From Shewanella corallii (GTDB lineage Bacteria > Pseudomonadota > Gammaproteobacteria > Enterobacterales > Shewanellaceae): a DNA stretch of 64,000 bases. The stretch spans positions 186,001 to 250,000 of the forward strand of contig NZ_JAKIKT010000008.1 of assembly GCF_023349125.1 (NCBI RefSeq). The letters run 5' to 3'. This document shows positions 52,842 to 60,946 of the stretch, piece by piece. Each line of letters opens with the position of its first letter. Positions within the stretch are counted from its first letter, which is position 1. The notes beneath the pieces are model-generated. The model saw only the letters and a program-made list of their open reading frames with translations. It was not told the origin of the DNA and did no database searches. A program made the translations under genes and the position numbers.

Positions 52842-53872
52842 TGGCCAAATATCTACTGCGACGACTAAATCTGTTCCTGGCAACATCCGCCGTACTTATG
52901 CTGGTGCTTTTTCTTGCCACCCGTATGTTTCCTGTCGACCTGGGCGTTGCGCTGACCGGTGTAGAACAACCTACTCAGGAACAGCAACAGCAGACCATCA
53001 AAGCCTATGCGTTGGATGGCTCAGGCTTCAGTCAATACGTCGCTTTTCTGCAACAAAGATTGGGCGGTAATATGGGTATCTCCATGACTTCCCAACAAAG
53101 TGTTGCCGGAGAGCTTGTTGATGTGCTGCCCGCCTCATTCGAGTTAATTATTGTGACCTCGCTGATGGCACTGGCATTGGGTATCCCTATTGGTGTGCTG
53201 GCCGCCCTGAGTAACAGTAAAGCCACGCAGAATGTGATCATGGCGCTGACGCTGACCGGCTATTCGATCCCCGTGTTTTGGCTTGGCCTGTCCCTGTCAC
53301 TCTGGTTTGGTGTAAAACTTGGCTGGCTGCCCATCTCAGGTCAGCTTAACCTGCTTTATGAAATCCCAAGGGTGACTGGCTTCGTACTGATAGACACCCT
53401 GATTGCGGATACTCCCTACAGTATGTCAGCGTTCAAAGACGCGGTATTGCATATCATTTTGCCGGCTACCACGTTAGCGGTGTTCCCCTTTACTGTGGTC
53501 GTACGTATCACCCGTGCAGCCATGGCCAATGTGATGACCCAAACCTATGTCAGAGCAGCGGAAGCCAGGGGCTTGAGTACCGCCATGATTGTACTTCGCC
53601 ACGCACTGCCAAACGCTCTTATTCCGGTATTGAAGAGTATGGGGTTAATGCTGGGTGCCTTTACCAGCTACGCCATAGTGGTTGAGGTGATTTTCTCATG
53701 GCCGGGTGTCGGAGCCTGGCTGGTACAGGGGATTTACCAAAGAGACTATACAGTGATTCAGAGTGGCATCATGGTTGTTGCCCTGCTGATTATCTTTATG
53801 AGCATTTTGATTGACGTATTACACACGGCCACCAACCCTCTGAGCCGGAAAGAACTTTATGCCACGAATTAG
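52841..53872 (+). CDS. sapB: SapB permease
   Basis: A 343-residue inner-membrane permease of the DppB/OppB type, with an N-terminal helix (LNLFLATSAVLMLVLFLATRMF) and five more, and the EAA loop ARAAEARGLSTAMIVLRHALPNALIPVL. It overlaps sapC by 14 bases and forms the channel with it. Confidence 0.94.
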   Translation: MAKYLLRRLNLFLATSAVLMLVLFLATRMFPVDLGVALTGVEQPTQEQQQQTIKAYALDGSGFSQYVAFLQQRLGGNMGISMTSQQSVAGELVDVLPASFELIIVTSLMALALGIPIGVLAALSNSKATQNVIMALTLTGYSIPVFWLGLSLSLWFGVKLGWLPISGQLNLLYEIPRVTGFVLIDTLIADTPYSMSAFKDAVLHIILPATTLAVFPFTVVVRITRAAMANVMTQTYVRAAEARGLSTAMIVLRHALPNALIPVLKSMGLMLGAFTSYAIVVEVIFSWPGVGAWLVQGIYQRDYTVIQSGIMVVALLIIFMSILIDVLHTATNPLSRKELYATN

Positions 53873-54749
53873 TATTTATCAGGAAGACCATATTCCGTCT
53901 CCGAGCCGACGATTGTGGGAGGCTTTTTCAGCCAACCCCTTTGCGCTGGCGGGGTTCTGGGCCGTGATTTTTCTGTTGATTATCGCCCTGTTCGGGCCAC
54001 TTATCGCCCCCTACTCTCCTGAGATGCAGGACCCTAAAGCCATGCTGCTGCCCCCATCCTGGGATCCAGCGGGTACCGTAGAACACTTCCTTGGGACAGA
54101 TGATCTGGGTCGGGACATTTTCAGCCGCCTGCTCTATGGCGCGCAGCTGACATTCGGCATGGCGCTGTTAATTGTAGCCACGGCCTTGGGGTTGGGGTTT
54201 GTCATCGGTGCGCTGTCAGGTATGACGCGTGGCCTGAAATCCAGCGTATTGTCTCACCTGCTGGACGCTTTGCTGTCTATTCCATCCCTGCTGATGGCAA
54301 TTTTGGTCGTCGCCGTAACCGGTCCAGGTCTTGAAAATATCTTCTGGGCCGTTGGTCTGGCGTTGACGCCCCAATTTGTCAGGGCGATTCATCAGGCGAT
54401 TCATGAAGAACTCCAAAAAGAGTATGTCACCGCCGCCCGTCTGGATGGTGCCAATTCACTGCAGATTTTCTGGTATGTGATTATGCCCAACGTGTGGGAC
54501 ACTGTGATTATTCAAACCACGTTGGCGATTTCAGCCGCCATCCTGGATATTGCAGCCCTGGGCTTTTTGGGACTGGGTGCTCAGGCACCGAGCCCAGAGT
54601 GGGGAGCTATGGTGTCCCAGGGGGTCGATAACCTGCTGATAGCGCCCTGGCTGGTCACCCTGCCGGGACTTGCAATTTTGTTTACTGTGCTGGCCATTAA
54701 CCTGGTTGGCGATGGATTGAGATCGGCGCTGACGCCGATTAGAAACTGA
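53859..54749 (+). CDS. sapC: SapC permease
   Basis: A 296-residue DppC/OppC-type permease. The N-terminal segment FALAGFWAVIFLLIIALFGPLIAPY and the HFLGTDDLGRDIFSRLLYGAQLTFGMAL motif are typical, and the EAA loop is EYVTAARLDGANSLQIFWYVIMPNVWD. It ends two bases before sapD. Confidence 0.95.
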   Translation: MPRISIYQEDHIPSPSRRLWEAFSANPFALAGFWAVIFLLIIALFGPLIAPYSPEMQDPKAMLLPPSWDPAGTVEHFLGTDDLGRDIFSRLLYGAQLTFGMALLIVATALGLGFVIGALSGMTRGLKSSVLSHLLDALLSIPSLLMAILVVAVTGPGLENIFWAVGLALTPQFVRAIHQAIHEELQKEYVTAARLDGANSLQIFWYVIMPNVWDTVIIQTTLAISAAILDIAALGFLGLGAQAPSPEWGAMVSQGVDNLLIAPWLVTLPGLAILFTVLAINLVGDGLRSALTPIRN

Positions 54750-54750
54750 T

Positions 54751-55761
54751 ATGCCATTACTTGATATTCGTAACCTCAGCATAGAACTGGATACCCCTCA
54801 CGGCCGGGTTAAGGCACTTGAGAAGGTCAGTCTCACCCTGAATCCGGGTGAGGTCCATGGTCTGCTGGGTGAGTCAGGCTCAGGGCGTAGCCTGTTGGCC
54901 CGGGCCATTATGGGGATTCCAGGTCATAACTGGACTATTACTGTCGACCGCATGATGTGGGATGGCAAAAACCTGCTTGAGCTCGACAGTAAAGAGCGCC
55001 GTGCTTTGATGGGGTCGGATATCGCGATGATTTTCCAGGACCCCTCGGGAAGTCTCGACCCGGCGCGCAGCGTAGGCTCTCAGATTATTGAAGCTATGCC
55101 GAGGAATGCCGAACTTAAGTTCTGGCAACAGAAAAAATATAAACGTCAGATCGCGGAGCAATGGCTGCATAAAGTGGGGATCAAGAACCCTGATGATCTG
55201 ATGGAAGCCTACCCCTGGGAAATCTCTGAGGGTGAATGCCAGAAGGTGATGATCGCCATTGCTCTTGCCAATAAGCCCAGACTGCTTATCGCCGATGAGC
55301 CGACAACCTCGATGGAGCTTTCCACCCAGGCCCAGATTTTCCGCTTACTGGCCAAACTGAATCAGGTTCATGGCGTCTCTATTTTGCTTATCAGCCATGA
55401 AATTGAAACCCTGACCCACTGGTGTGACCGACTGACCGTGTTCTATTCGGGTCAGGTGATGGAGTCAGGAGTGACTTCTGAGCTTATCAACAGCCCACGT
55501 CATCCCTACACCCGAATTTTGCTTGAATACCTGCCCAACGAAGCCAACCCACATGCCCATAAAGCCTTTATGCCGAGCTTGCAGGGCTCGGCACCGGCTC
55601 TACAGCATCTGCCCATAGGTTGTCGTCTTGGCCCGAGGTGCCCTTCCGCACGCAAGCAGTGCGTTGCACAGCCTTTGCTGATCCATGAAAAAGACAGGTA
55701 TTGCGCCTGCCACTTCCCTATCCGCTACGACGAGAACAAACATGACCACACCGCTTCTTAA
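54751..55761 (+). CDS. sapD: SapD ATP-binding protein
   Basis: A 336-residue ABC ATPase of the DppD type. Its P-loop reads GESGSGRS (about residues 36-43), with Arg where the Walker A lysine normally stands, and the signature motif is ISEGECQKV rather than LSGGQ; Walker B LLIADEPTTS and the switch His (LLISHE) are normal. I recall that E. coli SapD has similar deviations, so this may be a family trait. It ends with an oligopeptide-transporter C-terminal domain (CRLGPRCPSARKQC). In E. coli it also supports Trk potassium uptake. Confidence 0.94.
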   Translation: MPLLDIRNLSIELDTPHGRVKALEKVSLTLNPGEVHGLLGESGSGRSLLARAIMGIPGHNWTITVDRMMWDGKNLLELDSKERRALMGSDIAMIFQDPSGSLDPARSVGSQIIEAMPRNAELKFWQQKKYKRQIAEQWLHKVGIKNPDDLMEAYPWEISEGECQKVMIAIALANKPRLLIADEPTTSMELSTQAQIFRLLAKLNQVHGVSILLISHEIETLTHWCDRLTVFYSGQVMESGVTSELINSPRHPYTRILLEYLPNEANPHAHKAFMPSLQGSAPALQHLPIGCRLGPRCPSARKQCVAQPLLIHEKDRYCACHFPIRYDENKHDHTAS

Positions 55762-56533
55762 AGTTAACAACCTGAGCAAGCGGTATTTCAGTGGTTATCG
55801 CCGTTTGCGACGTCAGTACACCCAGGCATTGAGTGATATCTCGTTTGAATTACAACCCGGTGAAACCCTGGCAGTAGTGGGCGAGGCTGGCTCGGGTAAG
55901 AGTACTCTGGCACGTATTCTGGTCGGCGCAGAAAAGCGTTCTGAAGGCGCGATTTTGTTTGAAGGGGAAAGCCTTGAGAGGCGGGATATTAAGCAAAGAT
56001 GTAAGCTTATCCGCATGATATTCCAGGATCCCAACACCTCTCTGAACCCCAGACTGACCATTGGAGAGCTGCTGGAAGAGCCGTTACGATTCAATACCGA
56101 TGATACTAAGCATGAACGTCAGCGTAAGGTCTTTGAAAAACTCAAGCAGGTCGGTCTGCTCCCCGAACATGCGGATTTTTACCCTCATATGATTTCTGAG
56201 GGGCAAAAGCAGCGGGTCGCGGTAGCCCGGGCACTCATGCTGAACCCCAAAATCATTATCGCCGATGAAGCTCTGACGGCTTTGGATTTCAGCGTACGCT
56301 CCCAGATCCTGAATCTACTACTGAAACTGCAGCGTGAGCTGGGATTGTCCTACATCTTTGTATCTCACAACCTGAGTATTATTCGCCAAGTGAGTGACAA
56401 AATTATGGTGTTACACAAGGGACAAATCGTGGAAAAAGCCAAAACCGCCGATCTGTTCGACAATCCTCAGCACGAATACACCCAAAGATTACTGGCAGAG
56501 CAGCAGGCAATTCTTAACCGCCGGCCCGCATAA
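55742..56533 (+). CDS. sapF: SapF ATP-binding protein
   Basis: The start is ATG 55742 (MTTPLLKVNNLSKRYFSGYRR), overlapping sapD by 20 bases; 263 residues. Walker A GEAGSGKS is canonical here, unlike in SapD, with Walker B IIIADEALTALD and switch His VSHNLS; the signature is ISEGQKQRVAVARAL. The two ATPases would pair as a heterodimer with one degenerate and one normal P-loop. Confidence 0.94.
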   Translation: MTTPLLKVNNLSKRYFSGYRRLRRQYTQALSDISFELQPGETLAVVGEAGSGKSTLARILVGAEKRSEGAILFEGESLERRDIKQRCKLIRMIFQDPNTSLNPRLTIGELLEEPLRFNTDDTKHERQRKVFEKLKQVGLLPEHADFYPHMISEGQKQRVAVARALMLNPKIIIADEALTALDFSVRSQILNLLLKLQRELGLSYIFVSHNLSIIRQVSDKIMVLHKGQIVEKAKTADLFDNPQHEYTQRLLAEQQAILNRRPA

Positions 56534-56660
56534 ACAGTCACCGGAGTGACATGCAACTGCTCCAACCACTGGGCAAGCAGGCGCTTTTTCCCAAAAAGCA
56601 GTGCCATTTTGTGGTTGAACTCATTATCCTATTGCCCATGTTGACGGAAGAAGCTATCAC

Positions 56661-57863
56661 ATGATTATCAAACCAAAAATTCGTGGTTTTATTTGTACAA
56701 CCACTCACCCGATCGGCTGTGAAGCCAATGTGCTGGAACAGATTAACTACACCAAAGCCCAGGGCAAGATTGCCAATGGTCCCAAGCGTGTTCTGGTTGT
56801 TGGCTCATCCAGTGGTTATGGGCTGTCTTCACGTATTGCTGCCGCATTCGGCAGTGATGCTGCCACCATAGGCGTGTTTTTCGAAAAGCCTGGTACCGAA
56901 ACCAAGCCTGGTACTGCGGGTTGGTACAACTCTGCCGCTTTCGATAAGTTTGCCAAGGCAGAAGGTCTGTACTCAAAGAGCATCAACTGTGATGCCTTCA
57001 GTCACGAAGCCAAGAACAAGGTTATTGAACTGATCAAGGAAGACCTGGGTCAGATTGATATGGTGGTTTACTCACTGGCCTCTCCGGTACGTAAATTGCC
57101 TGATACAGGTGAAGTGATCCGCTCTTCACTAAAGCCAATTGGCGAAGCCTACACTGCCACTGCGGTGGATACCAACAAAGACACCATCATTGAAGCCACA
57201 GTTGAGCCTGCTACAGAGCAGGAGATCGCAGATACTGTGACCGTAATGGGTGGACAGGATTGGGAACTGTGGATCAAGGCGCTATCTGAAGCTGGAGTTC
57301 TGGCTGATGGTTGTAAGACAGTGGCTTACTCCTATATTGGCACAGAGATCACCTGGCCTATCTACTGGCACGGTGCACTGGGTAAGGCCAAAATGGACCT
57401 GGACCGCGCCGCCCACGCCCTTGATGAGCAGCTGTCTGCCAAAGGCGGCAGCGCCAACGTCGCCGTACTCAAGAGTGTCGTGACCCAGGCCAGCTCCGCA
57501 ATTCCGGTAATGCCTCTGTATATCGCCATGGTCTTTAAGAAGATGCGCGAACAAGGTGTACATGAGGGCTGCATGGAGCAGATATATCGTATGTTCAGCC
57601 AGCGCCTATACAAAACAGACGGCAGCGCAGCAGAAGTCGACAGCGACAACCGTTTGCGTCTGGATGACTGGGAACTGCGTGACGATATCCAACAGCATTG
57701 TCGTGATCTTTGGCCTCAGGTGACCACTGAGAACCTGTGTGAACTGGCTGACTATCGTGAGTACAAAGAGGAGTTCCTCAGGCTGTTTGGTTTCGGGGTT
57801 GCCGGTATTGACTATGATGCCGACGTGAACCCTTATGTAGAGTTTGATGTGATTCAACTCTAA
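56661..57863 (+). CDS. fabV: Trans-2-enoyl-ACP reductase FabV
   Basis: A 400-residue NADH-dependent enoyl-ACP reductase of the FabV type, the last step of each fatty-acid elongation cycle. It begins with the typical MIIKPKIRGFICTTTHPIGCEANV, has a Rossmann motif VLVVGSSSGYGLSSRIAAAFG and the FabV YX8K active site (YWHGALGKAK) after TVAYSYIGTEITWPIYW. FabV enzymes are much larger than FabI (about 260) and resist triclosan. It follows sapF; as I recall, E. coli has fabI near sapF. Confidence 0.96.
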   Translation: MIIKPKIRGFICTTTHPIGCEANVLEQINYTKAQGKIANGPKRVLVVGSSSGYGLSSRIAAAFGSDAATIGVFFEKPGTETKPGTAGWYNSAAFDKFAKAEGLYSKSINCDAFSHEAKNKVIELIKEDLGQIDMVVYSLASPVRKLPDTGEVIRSSLKPIGEAYTATAVDTNKDTIIEATVEPATEQEIADTVTVMGGQDWELWIKALSEAGVLADGCKTVAYSYIGTEITWPIYWHGALGKAKMDLDRAAHALDEQLSAKGGSANVAVLKSVVTQASSAIPVMPLYIAMVFKKMREQGVHEGCMEQIYRMFSQRLYKTDGSAAEVDSDNRLRLDDWELRDDIQQHCRDLWPQVTTENLCELADYREYKEEFLRLFGFGVAGIDYDADVNPYVEFDVIQL

Positions 57864-57881
57864 CTAATTAATTAAATTAAG

Positions 57882-57909
57882 AAATGCCGCTATCACAGCG
57901 GCATTTTTT
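57882..57909 (+). terminator. Terminator of fabV
   Basis: AAATGCCGC-TATCACA-GCGGCATTT followed by T3. Confidence 0.85.
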
Positions 57910-57960
57910 ATGGAAGAATCGCACCGCTCGGTTCCGGTGGATACCGGAGCTTTCCTTAAC

Positions 57961-57978
57961 GTAATATAGTCGTATTAC
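57961..57978. promoter_or_regulatory. Inverted repeat upstream of the molbindin gene
   Basis: GTAATA-TAGTCG-TATTAC, perfect 6-base arms, 26 bases before the ATG. A molybdate regulator such as ModE or an unrelated repressor could bind here; the sequence is not a good copy of the E. coli ModE site. Confidence 0.4.
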
Positions 57979-58003
57979 ACTCTTTTTTTGCTGGAGCAAA
58001 ATT

Positions 58004-58213
58004 ATGAAAATCAGTGCGCGTAACACCCTGACCGGTACCATCAAAGCTATCGAAGAAGGTGTGGTTAACAACGAAGTGACCATCGAACTGGCACCAAACG
58101 TTGAACTGACTGCAGTAGTAACCAAAGCTTCCTGTGAGCGCCTGGGCCTGACCGTTGGTGGCAACGCCTGCGCTATCATCAAGGCAAGCAGCGTAATGGT
58201 AGGCGTAGAGTAA
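58004..58213 (+). CDS. Mop-type molybdate-binding protein (molbindin)
   Basis: A 69-residue single-TOBE protein (MKISARNTLTGTIKAIEEGVVNNEVTIELAPNVELTAVVTKAS...). Molbindins of exactly this length form hexamers that bind molybdate and tungstate in the cytoplasm as a store or buffer. The motif SARNTLTGTIKAI and the central ELAPNVELTAVVTKASCERLGL match family members. No molybdate transporter gene is adjacent. It has its own terminator. Confidence 0.93.
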   Translation: MKISARNTLTGTIKAIEEGVVNNEVTIELAPNVELTAVVTKASCERLGLTVGGNACAIIKASSVMVGVE

Positions 58214-58232
58214 TTCTCCCTGCATTACAGAT

Positions 58233-58258
58233 AAACGCGGCCGTTGCCGCGTTTTTTT
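58233..58258 (+). terminator. Terminator of the molbindin gene
   Basis: AACGCGGC-CGTT-GCCGCGTT followed by T5. Confidence 0.85.
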
Positions 58259-58286
58259 ATGTCTTATACCAATTAATCCAGGACAC

Positions 58287-58314
58287 AAAAAAGCCGGCAT
58301 ACGCCGGCCTTTTC
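58287..58314 (-). terminator. Terminator of ppiD
   Basis: GCCGGC-GTAT-GCCGGC with T6 on the minus strand. Confidence 0.8.
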
Positions 58315-58327
58315 TTACTGGAGACAG

Positions 58328-60211
58328 TTATTGAAGTTCTGTGGTGGTTTCTTCCACAACAGGATATTCAATTTCCGCCTTGGACTTCAGGTTGGCAACC
58401 AAAGCCAGATAGTCAGCATTGGCATACTCTGAATTCAAACGCTGTTTCAGTGCGTCCAACACAGTGTCATTGATGCCCTGAGCAGCATTCACCTTATCCA
58501 GCACAACCACTGCGTAGCCTTGGCCCAGTGCAACTGTGTCGACTGTTGGAGTTGCACCCGGAGTCACCATCTGGAAAGCCTTGCTTATGATAGATGGGTC
58601 CATGTCCTGAGCAAAACGCCCCAGGTCCGTGCGGGTTTCCATGGTGACAGTGTCACCATTCTTAACCTGAGTCATCAGAGCCTGAGCTTGGTTACGGGCC
58701 ATATCATTGGCCTGCTGCTGCACCAGACGTGCTTCGATGTCAGCCTTAACATCGGCAAAAGCTTCTACACCGGCGTTTTTGTGTTCCGCTACCCGCACCA
58801 CAACAGCATGGTTTGGTCCCAGCTCAATGACGTCTGAGTTCTCACCATTCAGTAACACCGGGTCAGAGAATGCAGCTCTTACCACTTCAGCACTGGAAAG
58901 AGCTGATGGAGGATTGTTACGAGGGAACAGGGCGGTTTTCTTCACCTCAGCACCCACTTCTTCAGCTGCGTCAGCCAGCGTATCCGGGATCTCATAACTC
59001 ACGTTGCGCAGAGTCTGCTCCAACTGATAAAACTCGTCTTTGGCCTTATCTTCCTTCAGCTGGTCGATAACTTGCTGCTTTACATCGGCAAATTGAGCGG
59101 TCTGACTCTTCTGAACATCATCAAGTTTGATAATGTGATAACCGAAGTCAGTTTTCACAACCGGAGAGATGCCACCGATATCGGCGATGGAGAACAGAGC
59201 TTCATCAAACTCAGGCTGCATCACGCCCGGTTCAAACCAGTCCAGTTGGCCGCCATTTTCTGCGCTAAATTGATCACTGGAGTTATCTTTGGCCAAGGTG
59301 GCGAAATCAGCACCATTTTCCAGCTGTTTGTGCAGTTCTTCAGCCTTGGCTTTATCAGCCTCATCATCCCCGGTAGCAATCAGAATATGGGCTGCCAGGC
59401 GCTTCTCTGGCGTCTGATAAGCAGACTTGTGCTCATTGTAGTACTGCTCGGCATCGGCTTCGCTGATCTGAACATTCTTTGCCAAATCAGCAATATTCAG
59501 CTCAACATACTCAAGGCTAATAAGCTCTGGGCTGACAAACTGTGCCTGGTTGGCATCATAAAAATCTTTAGCCTGAGCTTCAGTCACTTTCACATCTTTG
59601 GTGAAAGGCTCTGCATCAACCACCTTGTACTGAATATTACGGGTCTGTCCCTGTAGTTCAGCCAGTTGCTGCGCTTCATCAGCCAGTACAAACTCGCTGC
59701 CGACCAGGGTAGAGATCAGCTGGTTTGAGGTCAGGTCCTGACGCATCATCTCGCGGAATGCACTCGGCTGATACCCTAATTGGGCCAGCAAACCAATATA
59801 TCTATCATTATCAAACTTGCCATTCATCTGAAAAGCAGGTTCTGAAACAATAGCTTGCTTGATTTGCGCATCTGAAACGCGCAATCCCAGTTCATTGGCA
59901 GCCTGCTCGACCAGTACCTGAGCAACCAGACGGTCCAATACAGACTCTCTCAGGTTAGCTAAATAACTCTCATCGCCAGCCAGGGCATCAAACATATCAC
60001 CCAGTTGCTGCTCCATGCGGGCCCGCTCATTTTGGTATGCTTGCTCCAGCTCTACGCTGCTGATCACCTGCCCGTTAACAGTGGCCGCTGGCACCTCTGA
60101 AGAGGAACCCAGATAGCTGCTGACACCGGCAAATGCAAAAGACAATATCACCAGGATAAGAATGCTTTTCGCAATCACGCCCTGTGAACCTTCGCGGATC
60201 TTCTCTAACAT
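58328..60211 (-). CDS. ppiD: Periplasmic folding chaperone / peptidyl-prolyl isomerase PpiD
   Basis: A 627-residue inner-membrane-anchored chaperone. A membrane helix near the N-terminus (AKSILILVILSFAFAGVSSYLG) is followed by a SurA-type N-domain and a parvulin domain (AAHILIATGDDEADKAKAEELHKQLENGADFATLAKDNSSD ... GGQLDWFEPGVMQPEFDEALF). In E. coli it assists proteins emerging from the SecYEG translocon. Its neighbours hupB, lon and clpX form the order also known in E. coli. Confidence 0.95.
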   Translation of the reverse strand: MLEKIREGSQGVIAKSILILVILSFAFAGVSSYLGSSSEVPAATVNGQVISSVELEQAYQNERARMEQQLGDMFDALAGDESYLANLRESVLDRLVAQVLVEQAANELGLRVSDAQIKQAIVSEPAFQMNGKFDNDRYIGLLAQLGYQPSAFREMMRQDLTSNQLISTLVGSEFVLADEAQQLAELQGQTRNIQYKVVDAEPFTKDVKVTEAQAKDFYDANQAQFVSPELISLEYVELNIADLAKNVQISEADAEQYYNEHKSAYQTPEKRLAAHILIATGDDEADKAKAEELHKQLENGADFATLAKDNSSDQFSAENGGQLDWFEPGVMQPEFDEALFSIADIGGISPVVKTDFGYHIIKLDDVQKSQTAQFADVKQQVIDQLKEDKAKDEFYQLEQTLRNVSYEIPDTLADAAEEVGAEVKKTALFPRNNPPSALSSAEVVRAAFSDPVLLNGENSDVIELGPNHAVVVRVAEHKNAGVEAFADVKADIEARLVQQQANDMARNQAQALMTQVKNGDTVTMETRTDLGRFAQDMDPSIISKAFQMVTPGATPTVDTVALGQGYAVVVLDKVNAAQGINDTVLDALKQRLNSEYANADYLALVANLKSKAEIEYPVVEETTTELQ

Positions 60212-60244
60212 CAGATTTCTCGCTCGTTGCGATTGAAGTAAAAA

Positions 60245-60282
60245 TTAAAAAGGCGCTTCACTTTGAGGTGAAAGCGCCTTAA
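60245..60282 (-). terminator. Long hairpin between hupB and ppiD
   Basis: AAGGCGCTT-CAC pairs with GTG-AAGCGCCTT around a short loop and is followed on the minus strand by T-rich sequence (TTTTTAATTTTTA). It lies in front of ppiD, downstream of hupB. Confidence 0.65.
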
Positions 60283-60360
60283 TACCTGGTATGTGAAACT
60301 CATTTAAAGCACGCATACCGGATGGTCATCCAATCAATAAAATCACCATCCTTCAATTCG

Positions 60361-60385
60361 TAAAAAGCACTGCCAGGCAGTGCTT
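60361..60385 (-). terminator. Terminator of hupB
   Basis: AAGCACTG-CCAGG-CAGTGCTT; the minus strand continues with T5. Confidence 0.8.
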
Positions 60386-60418
60386 CATCATACGACAGCC
60401 TCTGGGGCTGAACCGTTA

Positions 60419-60691
60419 TTAGTTAACGGCGTCTTTCAGCGCTTTACCAGCTTTGAATGCTGGAATGTTAGCAGCTGCAATCTTGATTTCTTTACCAGTT
60501 TGTGGATTGCGACCAGTGCGCTCTGCACGCTGACGAACTTCGAAAGTACCAAAACCAACAAGAGAAATCTTCTCGCCATCCTTCAGACCTTCGGTCACGG
60601 CAGCGATGAAAGAGTCCAGTGCACGACCAGCAGCAGCTTTGGAAATGTCAGCACCGGTAGCGATTTTCTCGATTAGTTCAGATTTGTTCAT
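60419..60691 (-). CDS. hupB: HU-beta nucleoid protein
   Basis: The start is ATG 60691 with GGGG five bases upstream; 90 residues. It is a classical DNABII protein (MNKSELIEKIATGADISKAAAGRALDSF) with the DNA-binding beta-arm (GFGTFEVRQRAERTGRNPQTGKEIKI) and the end AFKAGKALKDAVN typical of HU-beta. It lies downstream of lon as in E. coli. Confidence 0.98.
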   Translation of the reverse strand: MNKSELIEKIATGADISKAAAGRALDSFIAAVTEGLKDGEKISLVGFGTFEVRQRAERTGRNPQTGKEIKIAAANIPAFKAGKALKDAVN

Positions 60692-60946
60692 GTCATCCCC
60701 TTGAATGTAATTTCGCGCCGCTACCAAATCCTTCTCTAGAGCGGTCTGCGGAGGCTTTTATAACAAGCTTGAAAATAAAGTTCAAGCCCTGTACCAAAAC
60801 CAAAAGAATTAATTTTTAATTCGCTCAAAGCCAGTCCCCCCAAGGGTTTGAGAGGTCTGGCCCGCTACGAATCTAGGCTACCACAGCTTTTGCCTTTGTT
60901 AAGCCCTTTTTTTAACTTTTTTAGTGAGATAAGGCATTTTTTTGCG

